From contig CAJNYU010000512.1 of assembly GCA_905331475.1 (NCBI GenBank), positions 248,001-312,000 on the forward strand: DNA of 64,000 bases, in the 5' to 3' direction. This DNA comes from Rotaria socialis (Eukaryota; Rotifera; Eurotatoria; Philodinida; Philodinidae). Under the pieces are notes generated by a model. That model searched no databases, was not told the origin of the DNA, and saw only the letters and a program-made list of their open reading frames with translations. The position numbers and the translations under genes were made by a program. Positions 36,768 to 51,264 of this stretch are shown here, piece by piece (the first letter of the stretch is position 1; every line of letters begins with the position of its first letter).

Positions 36768-39700
36768 ATAATATCTCAAATGTTTAAATAGCTTAACAAA
36801 TTTTTTTGTTATTTTCATTATTATTGTTATTATTCTTTGTGCTTGAGAAAAATGAAATTATCTATTTAAAATGTTATAAATAGTGTTTTTGATTGTTTAC
36901 AATGAAGAAGATGTTTTTTTTAATCGATCAATTAAATTCATTTTGACTCGTGTACTTTAAAAAAAATGAATATGATCGTATTCATTGGAAAAAAAACTTC
37001 ATTGACAAGGTACTATATTCTTGGAGAACACGTTCATTTTAAATGTCGAAGAATATATGCATTTGTAATAAACATTGGATTGATTCTTTGTGCAGACTAT
37101 AATTTATGTAGATGTGATTAAGTTTATTTATAAATCTAAATCATTTTCACAAAACTCATGCGAAGTGGAGATTATTTCTAGTCAATTTATTAATAATTTG
37201 AAGAGATAGGCAAGTAAGAGGACGATTAACATACATATATTATATTGAATTGCAGTTGATAATAATTTTCTTTCTTTTATCGAAAAGTAATTTAAAGAAT
37301 ACAAAACTCTACTGGACTCATGAAATATAGATATAATTATAAAACGTATGTAAATGTTAGTACCTGAATGTGAAGAAAGAGCAGTTTAAAAAAAATTCCT
37401 TATCGCTTGATAGTTGAATTATATAGCTGAATTATTTATATTAAAATCTAGTACCTAGAGCAACAGCATTTATCTGTAAACTTTGCTACAAAGCAATCAA
37501 GTAGCTCTAGTATGATCTGCATTAGTTATTTCAAAAGATTGTAGTTACTGTTGATTTACACACTTCTTTAGATTTTTTGTATGCAAAATAACAAAAAAGA
37601 TGTGATTTAATAGAACAGAAAATCAATAAACTTTAATTAGAAAATACAAAAAACATCTTTGACAATTCTATGCGAATAGATGAGAAACGTTTGAAATCAT
37701 TTACACACTCTTTCATCTGAAGATTAATGATACGTTCGTTCTCAGAGTCTTGTCAAATGCTATATACGATGGAAATATTGATTGATAAAGAGAAAATTGT
37801 AAAAATTCGATATTTCTCTACTTGTAGATTTTATTGTGAAATTTTTCTAAAATTTTACTTACTTTATGAAAGGAGAAGAACTTCATGATCATAATAGCAA
37901 CTCATGTTGCTCGTATTTTACTATTAAATATTTTGATCTTCATTCGGCATTTACATAAGTGTATAGTGTATATTTACCAAGATTTCAAGATAAAAAAGTA
38001 CTTAATGTTCAATTAAGACCAAAAACTAACACGTGTTTCAACATACAATTATTTACTTGTTTGATGAAACTCATCTTTTTTTTCCGATATGTCAATATTT
38101 TCTTGATCAATAAACGATAATATTCTTTTTTGAACATTACTATAATCATAAAAGTACCGTTATCATACTTAGTGAAGAAGGATAATTTCCGTAATGTGTT
38201 TCGAACAGAAAAAGTCATCATTCGATTCATAATATCCTCGATATTTATCATAATATTCTATGTAAACTAAATTACTATTTCTGATTTCATATAATTGCGA
38301 TCAGAATAACGTATAAAACCAACAGGAATTACAATAACATGATTAAATTATAATCTCTGATATATTTTTGCTTTAAAAAGATATGGAAAGAGAGCAAACT
38401 CGTTATTAGAAATAGTTACACAATGGTTTAAATGTGCATTTAAAAAAAAAGTAAAGTAAATCGATCTCCGAGAGCACAATGAAAGTATAGTTGAAATACT
38501 AGAAGTACAGAAAGAGCATAGGAGTATAATGAAAACATGTGAGATATAAGGAGTACACTATTTCCCCATAGATGCAAGTTCAGTCTATATTTTTAATCAT
38601 ACAATTGCATTCATAAGAGTACACCGTGTTCATCTAGGATTGTTGCTAGATAGTGATTTATTGTCAAACCTAAGTTTTGAGAAAATTTACACTTTTTGCA
38701 TTATAAATTTATTGCGCTTTAATATTTAAAATATATTTTCGATGAACTCATTTTTTTTTAGAAGAATGACATTTTCGAAATTATGGAACATAGTTGCACC
38801 AGGAAAATAACAGATTCTGTGCTCCATAGAGTTCTTCTATTAGTATAATATTACTTGAAATTTTAGATGTGTCATAGCCCATTTGATAAGCATAGTTGTG
38901 AAAATTGCAGGAAAATGACTCAACTGAAAAAGCAGATTCGTGAAAGTTGAGCACAGTGAAGTTCAGCACGAAAGAAAAAAAACTTATATTGATACAGTAT
39001 ATTGACTGATTAATAAATTTCTTTATATTCTATGACAAAAAATAATAAACAACCAAGTAAAATATAATGTTACTAGCAATTGAGTAGAGTGAAGCTTGAA
39101 TATTTTGATGAATATTTGAAATTAGACGTAATGGTCGTTTTTCAAAACGTTCATTCTATTCCGTGCTTCACTTTCTGGTTCCCAGAAACGGAATCAAGAC
39201 ATTCGTAATAAAAAACTGTAGGCCATTGCAAATGCACGAGAGAATAAATTTAGCGTCTATTGAATTCTGATAGATAAAATATTTTTCATGGTTTGATTTT
39301 CTTATATTAAAAATTTTTCTGTATCAAATAAATAAGAAGTTTTATCCAAAGATATACTGCTATCATTCGTCGACGAATGTTTCATATAATCGCCAGACAT
39401 CGTACGACAATGGTATTGAAATTTTTTGTACTAAAAAATTTATTCAATGGTAGACTTTTTCTTTCTTCAGTAACAAATCCTGTTCAATAAAGATTCCCAT
39501 ACAATTTATGATAACAGCTTGTTCCTCATGTGTTTGTAAATAGTGTTCACCTTTATTATTCACATTATTTATGCATGTTATTCAGAAAGTCACCATTTGA
39601 GTTTAGTGTATTCATAATGAAATAGATCTAATTTTGGAAAAAAAATAGAAAAGTGTTTCATACTAAGTTATGATTCAATGAAAACTGTTCACTTGTATAA

Positions 39701-42700
39701 TACAGAACAAAGTGGTAGGACAACTGCGTTTCTTGTTGATGAAGATTAATATTCGTTGGCTGAAATAGCAGATCCTATTACCCGTTGTGACAATAATATA
39801 TTAGCTATGATGAGGGCATGAACTTGATCAAATATGAATTGAAATAAGATCAGTGGTGAAAACTATATATATTTCGATATATGTATTGAAAACGGTGCCT
39901 GGTAATAAGGTGACTTTATTACATAAAAAACAATCACTATACTTTTGGATAGATTAATCTTGTGACACTAGACTTGAGTGCACACTTGGCTAGAGATCGA
40001 ATGAATTCATAATGACATCATTTGACAATTTAGAACTTTAAAAATTCAAAAATATCAATATAAATGAATAAAACTGCATTTGAAATTCAATACAGTTTAG
40101 TTAAAATCATAAGAAAATATGAATTTACTTAAATAAAGTAAACAATATATATATATATATATATCTATCATATAACTACAATTAGAATAGAGAATAAATA
40201 AAGTTTCCTCTGATTCGACTCTGATATATTTCGATCTATTTACATTTTACTTAATAGACCGTTGTCTTACAACTAGTATAGGTCATGTTATTTATATTAG
40301 CCTAAATCCATCTGCCTTTGGTCTTGATATTGTCATGCACAGTTGTCTATCAAGTAAAATGTGTTGTCTGGTATTCTCAGCGATAATAATAGTGCAAAAA
40401 AGGTCTTCATACGTATATTTAGATTATGATTCTATAAATAGATGGAAATATCAGTTCCTGGTGTCGATAAAATTTATATATTTCCTATTTTTGATGAGTA
40501 TGATTTCTATCATTTTTTTAAATGCATTAGAATTCACAGAGAGATATTTTAAAAATAGAAAAAGAAATCAATCAAAAATCTATTAAATCCCTGTTTGACA
40601 TTGATTAATTAATCACAATAGTAGCACTTCATCGAGTATTTGTTCAAGTTTGGTTTTAGTGACTATCAATCTTATAAATATGTAAAAACCGAAATTTACG
40701 AAATATCCATCATTGATATTCATGCAGTCATCGCTGTTTTACCATTTATATATAGAAACAACAAAACTGATTGTATCGCATGAACTCCAATTATTTATTG
40801 GCAAGCGTGAGTCTGTGCACAGGTTAGATGAATTACTAAAACTTCTTTTTTTCTTCTTTTTTGTTACCGAAAGATGTTATTATTGGTTTATTGAAATTTT
40901 TGATCGCATGCTGATAAATTTGATGCCAACATTAAAATTGATCGAGTAGAAATTATCTATCTGACAGATACACTAATGAATATGGAACATTGATAAATAT
41001 ATTTACGACGGCAAAGACATGCTTTGATGATGGAAGGTTTTCAATAGATAATTGATTGAGTTAGTATGATAGGCATCATTGGTTTTAGAATCAATTCATT
41101 CATGCATGTTCGTCAACACGGCTTCCCAATAGATTATCCTTTTCTTTTTATTAATCATAGTAGAGAAGCCATGGATATTATTAAGACGTTCCTATCGTCA
41201 CATTTTCATCATTAAATGATGAGGAATCAACTCGATGATTTAAATAGCCGCCGTTCAAGTTGTGCATTCTTTCGTTTTATGTTAGTAATAGTTTGATAAA
41301 TAACTGAAACAATTTCACTGTCAGTACTTTTATATGTTTGCATGCATCTTAAGAGTTCTTATGCATGTGCCGGAAGTGATTGTAATAATGCATCTTTAAG
41401 TTTGGCAAGGTAATTTTGTTGGGATTCGAACCATCCGTCTTGTTTTTCCACATACTTATATTAGATGTTATCAATACGTCTGCTTATCTCTGGATACTAA
41501 GTGTGCCATAAAAATTCTTAATCAGTCAGATAAATGTGATGTCTAGAAAAAGTTGCTTACCAAATCATGTATCTTCTATTGGCATAGCTAATGCATGATC
41601 TATCGTATGTAAAATATAGAAAATTAGCTCACTATAATGTATATGACTGACCATATGATTTTTCGTGAAAGTTTATCATGAGTAATTAATATACACAATA
41701 CGAACATAAAATACAAAACATAGCGAAAACTAATGATACTTTATCTTCTAGACATGAGTTACGATGTATTTTTAGGTGCTACCGCTATTGATTATCTCTT
41801 CTTTGTGTGTCGTTTTCCATTGGAAAGATAATTTTCTTCATTATGAGTATATATATATATATATATTGTGTCTTCATAATAATGCTTGCCATTATTGAGT
41901 ACTGTCATCAACGTTATAAATGGGAAGTATTGTATAGTAAATAGATGGCTGAAGATTAATGATTATGTTATGTGATATTTAAAAGAAATGATTAATACTT
42001 ATTTCGCAGTTTTCTTGAGAGTGTGAATATAATATCAATATAGAAAAAAGGTGGCCAGTTATGTACTAGTAAATAGAACTAATTTAGCACTTTTTTGTTT
42101 TTAATATACTCCAAAGAATTCTTTTTTTTTCATACGTAATCTTAAATGTCATGTCAACAATAATCACTAGAGCAAAGCAAATGTTGACATAGAAAAATTG
42201 ATGTATGCAAGTAATTAAGGTCTCCTTCATGTTCCATGGAAAGTCTCAAGGGTACTGAAGAAAATGAAATTATAGATATTTCGTCTTCTTCGATGATTTT
42301 TGTTTTTCTTTGTAAAGCTAGATTGTGGTAAAGCGTGTGAAGATGTTATTTTCATCTTCATACATCTATGTAAATCAATGATTGAATTGAAATCTGAAAG
42401 TTTTCCTCATTGCAATAGAATTATCACGCAACTACTAGAATTTATTTTTCTTTAGATAGTATACTTAAATCTTAAATCGTCTTTTAACATGAGTTATTAT
42501 TTAAGAAAAGTACGCTTCTCCAATTTAATTAGTTTTTCATATAGAAAGATATTTCTCAAGGATAATGAAATATGACTTCAGAATTTTCTCATCGGCATAC
42601 AGTAAAAATAGTTGCCATCATCATCATCATCTATATAGAAATAATAATTTTTATTAATAGAGAAATTATGTGTAACTAATATTATGTTTTAGATTTAATG

Positions 42701-42886
42701 TCTGTCAACATATTTCATATAATGTTACCCTCAAGTTTATGATGATCGATAGATTCAAACTGGTAACTTTTCTTTGATTATATTATCAGTGAAAGAATAA
42801 TATTCTTCAGAGGAAAAAATATAAAATCAATAAAATTTTTCTATTAAATATAAATATTTAAAAAAAACTATAAACTTAACAAAATC
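36768..42886. other. Gene-poor interval, 6.1 kb
   Basis: No recognisable coding exons are seen on either strand. The DNA is AT-rich with short (TA)n runs near 40147-40164 and 41847-41866. Small frames such as 40335-40586 and 40713-40949 are Phe/Ile-rich and lack motifs. The left end contains the XTBD gene 3' UTR, the right end the 3' UTR of the glycosyltransferase. Confidence 0.5.
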
Positions 42887-44033
42887 TTAACGAGTTTTTT
42901 TTTGATCTCCCAAATAGTTTAAATCATTTTCATGTCCATGTCCATATGAATGTGACCAATAAGTAATAGCGTAAATTGGTTTAACAATATCTTGACATTT
43001 CTTTTCATCAAATGTAACCTTTTCTGCTGAACATACATCGGCACCAATGCCATTCATCCAATCATATGCATTATTTAGTTTTGGCCCTAAAAAAGTTATA
43101 TTAGCCACTTCTAAAATAGAATCTGCGTTTTGATTTTGTTGATTTCCAAGCAGTTGATCAAGCGTTTGATCTGTATGTTGAATCGTATGTAAATAAAACA
43201 TTAAACCTTCAAAAAGTGATTGTGGTCCAGTGAAAAATTCTGCTTTGCCATTCCAAAACTCGTTTCGTTCTTTATCTGATACACGAGACCATAATAACAT
43301 AATTCGATGTAAAATATATGTCCATAATGGATGATTAGGTCGTGAAGCCATCCATGAATTTGGTACACTATTCATCGAATTAAACGAGTAATTTATTAAA
43401 GAAAGCACAACAGATTTATTGGTAAATAATGCATCAATCCGACGAACAGACTCATAATCTAAATCGATCTGTAAAAAAAAATATTTTTCTTTTTTTTGTA
43501 TAAGAACATAAATCAATATATTACATAAAGTCCACCATAATAGAGCATATATAAATAACGTACGCTATCCACTCGAAGAATAGCTGGTGATAATTTATTA
43601 TATGTTGGATAAAACCATGGAAATTTCGTTCGAACAAATAAATCGTTTTCATCATCAGTCCATAAATGATAATACCAATTTGTATATTGGTCACACCATG
43701 TTTGACTCCAGCTTGCTTGTCGTTGACGTAATGTTTTATTTTTCCATGTTTGATGAATAATTTTTGGAATTTCATTCCAGTTCTTCGAATGAAACCATCG
43801 ATCTAATTCATCGATTGAAACATGTTTACAATTGGTCGATAATAAACTAGAATCAGTATTATATATTGTGGTATCAGTTTTATCGGACCGTTTTACCATA
43901 ACTATAATCACTATACAACTGATTATAAAACAAAATGAAAATGATAATATTCTTCTAGATCCACCTAAAATAAGGTCTATATTTTACGATTAGTTTCATT
44001 CTTAATAATTCAATATTTACGATTATCAATCAT
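42887..44033 (-). CDS. Type II membrane glycosyltransferase with DXD (Gly_transf_sug / GT32-type)
   Basis: Three minus-strand exons join in frame (1035 nt, 344 aa): 44033-44021 (a 13-nt first exon, ATG ATT GAT AAT C), 43964-43525 and 43468-42887. The introns are 56 bp each. After a short cytoplasmic N-terminus comes a signal-anchor helix (about residues 10-28, ILSFSFCFIISCIVIIVMV). The lumenal domain opens with EIPKIIHQTWKNKTLRQRQ and LWTDDEN, then RVDSVRYLYMLYYGGLY, joined across the last intron to IDLDYES. The Asp153-Leu-Asp155 is the nucleotide-sugar/metal DXD. This is the Och1 / alpha-1,4-GalT-like sugar transferase fold, so a Golgi enzyme using a UDP- or GDP-sugar is expected; the acceptor cannot be told. 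The long C-terminal half beyond the DXD is typical of small animal and fungal members of the family. Confidence 0.85.
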
Positions 44034-45972
44034 ATTGTTAAAGTATATCAAAAAAAAAAAAGTTGAGTGTGTGTTACTTATCGTAATGGCTGACGTTCTT
44101 TTTTCTTTAATAAAGCAAACATATTTTTTAAATAAATATTCTTAACTCTTTTTCTCTCGCTTATCTTTTATCATGAGGGCTGTAATTGACAGCTGGCTGC
44201 TAACAGATTTGCCTTCTACTTTTAGAAAATTTTCAAGCTGTTTCGTCCAACATTGTATATTTTGATTAAAACCAAAACTTACAATCGACGGAAAATGCCA
44301 ACGTCCCCTCTCACTTATACAACATAAAAATTCATATATTTACCTCTTCTCGAAAAGTGTCTTAGAATTCCTTATTTTTTTTTCTCTTTATACGAAGCTC
44401 CTGTTTATCAGTTCGTGACACACGATTTACTATTGACTTTTTTTGTAATTCTGGTATCAATAGTTCCAATACTAGTAATTTATTACAAATGCCGTGTCTT
44501 CATTCATCGAATATTTTGATATTCAATGTCATTTAAAGAAAAAATCATATTAGCATACGTTATCCCGAGAAAAGCATTGATTCATTCTTAATTATTGTCC
44601 CAAGCGATTTACTGTTGATCAAAAGAAATATTAGGAAATAAAAAGATTTTTTTTAATCTTATGATCAACATTCCGTCGAATGTCGGATTACTTCGTAGTG
44701 CCTTCTTATTTTTTTTATAAATGAGTAATCACTTGGGCATGTAAATAGAATCAGATGATTGTTGTTGTTGTTATTCACACGGAAGCAAAATCCCGTTTGT
44801 TAAGCCTTACAAAAACAATCGATAATGAATTAGACAAATTAGCGTTTGATAAACACAATTTCGGACCAAAACTACCTTGATTCTAAAGAAGCCAAATTGT
44901 AGGCCATTCTCTAGTGGGAAATATAGTCCGCTAAATATTCTTTTTCCTATGATTTGCAGTCATTTTTCACATAATTTTGTTTGTTGCCAATAATATTATC
45001 AAGTTACAATCATCTCATTTTTCTATTGAAAACATTCTTGTCATAAATCGAAAATATATCTTATATCTCTTTTATTCGAATTAAGAGCAATAGAAAAAGT
45101 CTTCTCATTCGTCATTTGTATACAATTTGCGGCATGCTTAGTCATTACTCTCATGAGAGATTCCAACGGATATTTTTACTTCTACTATTTTTGCAAGATA
45201 TATATTTATATATAAACAAAGGAGAAGCAACATAACATGAAATGATATATATATATACATATTTAAACACTGACAAGAATAGAAAAGACCGAACAGCACA
45301 ATCACATGTACACACATACATATATAGACAATACTTGTCAAGATTCTTGAATCAAGTTTATTTTAAATTCTTTTTTCGTTGCTGTGCACTGAACATGAAG
45401 ATGTTTAGTTCTATTCTCAAAATAGGGGTCACTTAAAAACTAAAAACATAAAACTGAATAGTTCCAAGTTTTTAAATTTCCAAACAACGTAATTCTGTTT
45501 AAATTATTTAGGCTTTTAGGCCAAGTCAACTTTCGAAAAATAAAAAAAAATGATATTTTTCAGCTGTCTACCAAACTGTTTTGACGCAGAAGGGCAATAG
45601 TAGTTTGCTTTACTATTCTTTTCTCTAGGGAAACAGCATATTTATGCTTTTCATAAGATTGACCTAGTGTAACTAGAAAAAGCCTTAGTATAGTGAAACA
45701 CAATGTTTTTTGTGAAGATTGTTTTGAGCTATCATTCTAGATAATTCGATCAGAGTAACATTTTTAAAATTTAAAGGGTGAAAAACTTGATTTACGACGT
45801 ATCAGATATTCTATCTTCAATTGATCGAGAATCATTTTCATCATTAGATGGCTCTGTTGGTAATGAAATTGAATAAGTAAATCACTATTCGGATTTTTAT
45901 TAGCGTTTACAACAACGAAAAAAAAAACTGAAAATAAGCCGGGTCAAATCATTTCCGAAGTAGCTGTATATG

Positions 45973-46017
<45 letters not shown>

Positions 46018-46064
46018 ATACGCGTAACGTTTTTCTTATGTGAATAGTAAAAGTAAACATATGT
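44034..46064. other. Intergenic, 2.0 kb
   Basis: No gene was recognised. A compound (TA)n(TG)n tract at 45967-46020 lies just beyond the 3' end of the calcium-sensor gene. Confidence 0.5.
45967..46020. repeat. (TA)n-(TG)n compound microsatellite
   Basis: A TA run passes directly into a TG run of about 14 units. Confidence 0.9.
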
Positions 46065-46762
46065 TTATTCATTAAATGGTGAAATGATATCGGAAAGATA
46101 AGGATTTTTTAAAACACCATCAATAAATTCATCTTTAGTTAAAGAATGGTCATTATTAACATCAATTAATGAAAAGACATCATCAACGCAACGTTCAGGT
46201 GGATAATCTTTTTTAGGTTTTCCTAATAAATCATACATAGCCGATATAACTTTTATCATTTCTTTTCGATCGATTGAATTGTTTTTATCTTTATCATAGA
46301 GTGCAAATACATAATCAAGTTTTTGGCGCATGGTACCTAATGAAGTAATAGCATAACCGCCTAAAGAAATTCAGTAGAAATCTTATTAAAGAAAGAAAAG
46401 CATTTAAAAATAAACATACAAAGAAATTCTGTGAAATCGATTTTCCCATTTGAATCTCGATCAAATGCTGTAAAAACAAAATTAGCTATTTCTTTGACTT
46501 TTTCATCTGATTCAACACGTAATGAACGATAGAATTTAAAAAAATCTTTGCGATTCATTTTACCAGAAGGGCAAGCCAATAGAAATTGTTTTCTAATGAA
46601 GAAAAAAAAAGTAAAATATAATTTAGTCAAGTTTATGCCTTGATATTTGGTCTTCTTGACTTACCTCCATGCAATAATGACTTCGCGTTCTAAGCCTGTA
46701 TCTTCAATTAATTTGTCAACGACGCTTTGATCAAAGCGATTTTTTGGAATTTTATTTCCCAT
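46065..46762 (-). CDS. Neuronal calcium sensor family EF-hand protein, 188 aa
   Basis: Exons 46762-46665, 46592-46420 and 46360-46065 join in frame (567 nt). The N-terminus MGNKIPKN presents a Gly2 suitable for N-myristoylation. A cryptic first EF-hand with the family's Cys-Pro (LLACPSGKMNRKDFFKFY) is followed by EF2 DRDSNGKIDFTE, EF3 DKDKNNSIDRKE and EF4 DVNNDHSLTKDE. Length and layout are those of NCS-1, hippocalcin, recoverin and KChIP relatives: cytosolic or membrane-tethered Ca2+ switches. EF3 and EF4 lack the usual Gly at loop position 6 (Asn and His), which may lower affinity. An upstream exon (47150-47049) can splice in frame to an acceptor ending 13 nt before this ATG, giving a longer N-terminus without the myristoylation site. 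The exact subfamily is not recognised. Confidence 0.87.
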
Positions 46763-49536
46763 TAATAATACTTGCCTGTATTTGACAAAGAAGTTAGAGA
46801 GAATAAACCTATCTAATGAAAGACAAATAGAAAGGTTTGTCTCGAATTTCTTAAATCAAAAAAAACACAACTAAACATAAAGATGTTATATCACGCTTTT
46901 TTTTACTAATTTAAGTAAAATGTCTCGGTATGTATATGAAGCAAAAAAGTAAAAATAAAAGCGTAGACAATAACAATCTTTCAATTCTATCGTGATAAAA
47001 CAACAGACAATAGTTAGTTTTTTATTTGTCATATATGAATACGCATACACTTGTCGAGCCTCTTGAGGATCTAACATTGTATAATGCTGTTCTTTCCTCA
47101 TCTTCTGACTATTGCTTTTAATCAAATATGACATCTGAGAAATGAGAGCACTGTAAAAAGTTATAAACAAATAGCTTGATATATGCGTACAAAGGAGAAA
47201 AAAAACTAGAAAAAAACGATTTATAATTATTTCTGATTATTGTTTCTTTTGTTATAGAAAAATAAGTTAAGTATATAAATTTATTCTATTTACTAATGAA
47301 CGATTAAAAGAAAGAAAGTAAATAATGTTTCCATTTTTTCAAATGTCTCATATATATGAATAAATAAAGCGACTTAATTTAAAACTAATGTCATTCGGAA
47401 CTCGCTGTTAAAGAAAAAGAAAAAGAAAAAAATACTAAATTATCGATCATATATATATATATATATATGTATCGAGAAAGCGTGTCATGTTTATAATTGG
47501 AAGTCCTCAATAGTTTAAGTCATATATATATATATATATATATGTGTATTATTTTGTACTGGCAGAACTCTAACAATTATAAGGTCCTTTCATCTTTCTT
47601 GTTACTGATACGACGATTGTCTGTGGACAGGGCAAATCAGGTTGATAGACTAACATGACCTGCGTTTCTGTTTTTCATTAGGATATGATAAATTCTTTAG
47701 ATACTTAGTCAACTATGATGGAAACTAACGCCATTTGTATCGCTTTCATACTACTTCTACATAGACCCTATGTGTATATTTGTCATCATGTTTGACAAAC
47801 TGAACCCTGCTGCTACTTCTCTCTCTCTCTCCGCAATTGATATTTTTTTCTCGAAGTTCTTTGTTATCTCATGGGATAATTTTTCTCATCAGCATGTCCT
47901 CTATTTTTTCTCTCTCTCTTTATTGGAGTATTCTACAGGTTGTAACGGTTCATGATTGTCCTTCTCAAGAGATTTTCTTTTTTTTTAATGTATTTTTTAT
48001 TTCTCTTTGCATAAACAATTGCCGATTGGGAACATCATTCTATCAATAGATAAAAACTAAAACAAAAATAAATGCCAGTCGAGTCTTGTTTCTGATACAA
48101 TATCAGTGTTAATGATCCTACCTGACTTCGTTGCATCGACAAGAAGGAAATTGAATGAGAACAAGAGAATCAACTATTGTTAAGCTCTGACGAAGAAAGA
48201 AAATAAGGAAACGAGAATAACATATTGACAAAAAAAAGACGATAAATACGTTATGGTCATCGAAGCAAACTTATCCTTGTTAACAGCAACCATTAAGAAT
48301 CATTGGCAGATAGATAGGCGCGCAGCAGACAATCTTAATTTTCTTATACGAGTTGTTTTCTTTTCTCGGATGCGATCCAACGAGTAGTTAATAAATGGAT
48401 AGATATTCTTTTCGCTATATTTGCCTTGTTCTTTCTATAAACATCATTTTCTTATTTAGGTCTCGATTTTCTTTTCTTTTCTCTTGATAACTTTTTTATG
48501 GACAGATTTTTTTGTTTTTTTTAGTGTTGAATGTTTTGGTTTCTGTCTCTTTCTCTTATATGTATTTGTCTTTGTCTTTGCCGTTCTTATTCTGCAATGC
48601 ATTAACTGATCAAACGTCGAATATTAATGTTGATGATACTACTATTCGTTTTTCATCATTTGCTTGTTATTTGTTATTGTAAACTGTGTATTTACCAGAC
48701 TGTATGATTATAAGCGAAAATTATCGTAAAGATCGTATGTGGATATAAAGATTAAGAAAGTCGATAGATACTTTCTTTCATCACATGTCTCGTTTAATCG
48801 GACAAATGCAATATTACGATGCAATATGGGCGTTCAAATTAACGACTAATTAAAAAATTGATATCCTTCTAGTTTCATATCTACAGTAAAATATATTTAT
48901 GTCAAAAACGAAAAGATTCAAGAGCATTACATAAAATTATGCATAATATTAATTAATAAATTAAGATCTTTACATAAATCGAAATCAATCTAATTTATTC
49001 CTAAGAGTAAAAAGATTTATATCGTAGATGATTGTTTTTTATTATGTTTCAATCATGTTATCATTCTATTTATGAGTCTTAATAATAATTTTCCAGAATA
49101 AATTCTATCAGTAAAAAAAAGAAATTCTTTCTATAATATAAATCAATATATCTCAACTATTTGAACACATTTATTTTTATTTGAATTAACTGGATACAAT
49201 GAAAAACTATACGTCGGACTCTTCTTGACTGTTATTTATTTCTCAAAATATAGATTTCAAAAAGTTTCTTTTTTCTCGAATAAACTAAATGAATGTTAAG
49301 CTTACGCACGTCATGTCAACATGATATGTATGAAGACAAGAAACCATAACCGACTTCAGTGATGAAGCAATATTTACTACCGGAAAGGATGGATATACAA
49401 ATATTGATCCGACGGGTGTTTGTCTCATGTCTGGTCAATGTTCAAATGTGCAATTAGACAACGAAAAGAATAGACAACAATAAATACATTATCATTGACT
49501 TCTGTGCATTTGACTAGAGAAGCAACAGCTCTTTAT
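46763..49536. other. Intergenic, with a possible 5' exon of the calcium-sensor gene
   Basis: The minus-strand segment 47150-47049 lies between an acceptor (TTTTTACAG) and a donor (GTATGCG) and is the probable alternative first exon. (TA)n runs are near 47449-47469 and 47522-47543. A pyrimidine-rich stretch spans roughly 47810-48560. No other gene was recognised. Confidence 0.45.
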
Positions 49537-51228
49537 ATGATGCTTCTGATCCTAGTCTTTTACTTACCTTCTCTAGTTTTTGCTCGTGTTGGTAAGTATC
49601 AACAAATGGTCTTTGAAAAAGTTTGTTTTGTTCTTTTTTCTACCAATTTGATGAAATCTATTAGGTCACTCAAAACAAAGTTATTGTTTGGATGAAATAA
49701 AAAGTGGTACAATTTCACTTGGATGTCCAAATAATCAATTGATAAAATTAGGACGTGTTATATACGGTTATTCATGGTCTAATGATTGTTCATTTATTGA
49801 AAAAGATTGTACAATGGATGTGCCACGTGAAGATATTATCTGTTTGACGACTACAAATTGCACTGTTCGTGTTGTTGAACATCCATTAATATTACAAGAT
49901 TGTTGGAATCTAGCTGCATCATATGTTCAAGCTGAATTTGAATGTATCGCAGGTTTGTATTTCTCTGTGGGTGGTTTTTGTTATGAAAAGACTAACGAAA
50001 CGACAAACATTTGACTAACTAAATAAAAAGAAAGAAAAAAACACATTAGCACAGATCACGAAATCTATCATGATAGAATATTGAAAAACAGATGCATGTT
50101 ATTATATAAAATTATCTTTTCTCATGAATCAAAAATAAGAGTCGTGGTTATCATAGTTATCATTCTATAGAGTATTCACTTCAAAATGTTTGTCAACCTC
50201 AAGATACAACTCTAACATATGGTTTTCTATCAACACCAAATTATCCACATGGTTTTTCACCGAGTCTTAATTGCCCGTGTGCATTATTTGCATCGTCAGG
50301 TCATGCTATTGTACTTGAAGTTATTGATTTTCGTTTGCCAACATGTGCTGAAGCTGGTCTTATACTATGGCTTGGACAAGATTTTCAAACCAAATGTCTC
50401 ACACAAGAACCATTAACTGTTGTTAGTAATGTTAAACAAAATGTTACACTGCGCTTTTATACATTAGCTCATGCTAAACATGGTGGCTTTCTAATAAAAT
50501 ATTCTATTTTACCTGCATCAAATAATGCAACTGTACGCTTACAATGTTATGTTGCTCCTGCTGTTAATCGACCACCATTATCAGCGAATTTTCCAAGTCC
50601 AAATTTATCACAACAGCAGCCTCCACACCCTCCTAATATGAATAATGAAATGAATGTTGCTATTGATCAAGAACGACAAGAAGACGGGGGCGAACGAGAA
50701 GAAATACCATTGCCTCCATTAGTTGTTACTCATTCAAATGATTTAATAAAACGATTTCCATCCGGACACGATGTAGCTCCTCCAATTCTGGGTACACTTG
50801 AAGAACATAAAGTGTGTGAGCATCATTCAAGGCATTAAATGTTCGCCTTTTGGTTTTTCTTTAGGATACTATGTCGTTAGCTGGTGTTCAAAAACAGCAA
50901 CATCCAATACACGGTTTGAATCAATCCATTTATAAACGATGTAACAAACGAAACACTTGTTTTTGATTAATTAATGAACTTTTCCCTTTTGTTTTGCTTA
51001 AAAAATTCAGATTTATTTCCGAATTCGTCATCATTTCGTCGTTCGAATATGACATTAATTGTCATTGGTGTTGTTATTGGTGTGATCTTTCTTCTGATCA
51101 TGATCAATGCTCTCATATGGTTCATTTTTTCGATTCGGTAAGCACAAATCGACTCGCTACTCCTTTGACACAGCACGCAACTGCATCTTCTATCGTCTTA
51201 TATTACTATTATTGTCATTATGATTATG

Positions 51229-51264
<36 letters not shown>

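Noticed and set aside
41422-41432. Perfect tRNA B-box word (GGTTCGAATCC on the minus strand)
   Set aside because: The flanking bases form only two T-stem pairs, and no A-box or cloverleaf is found at the right distance.
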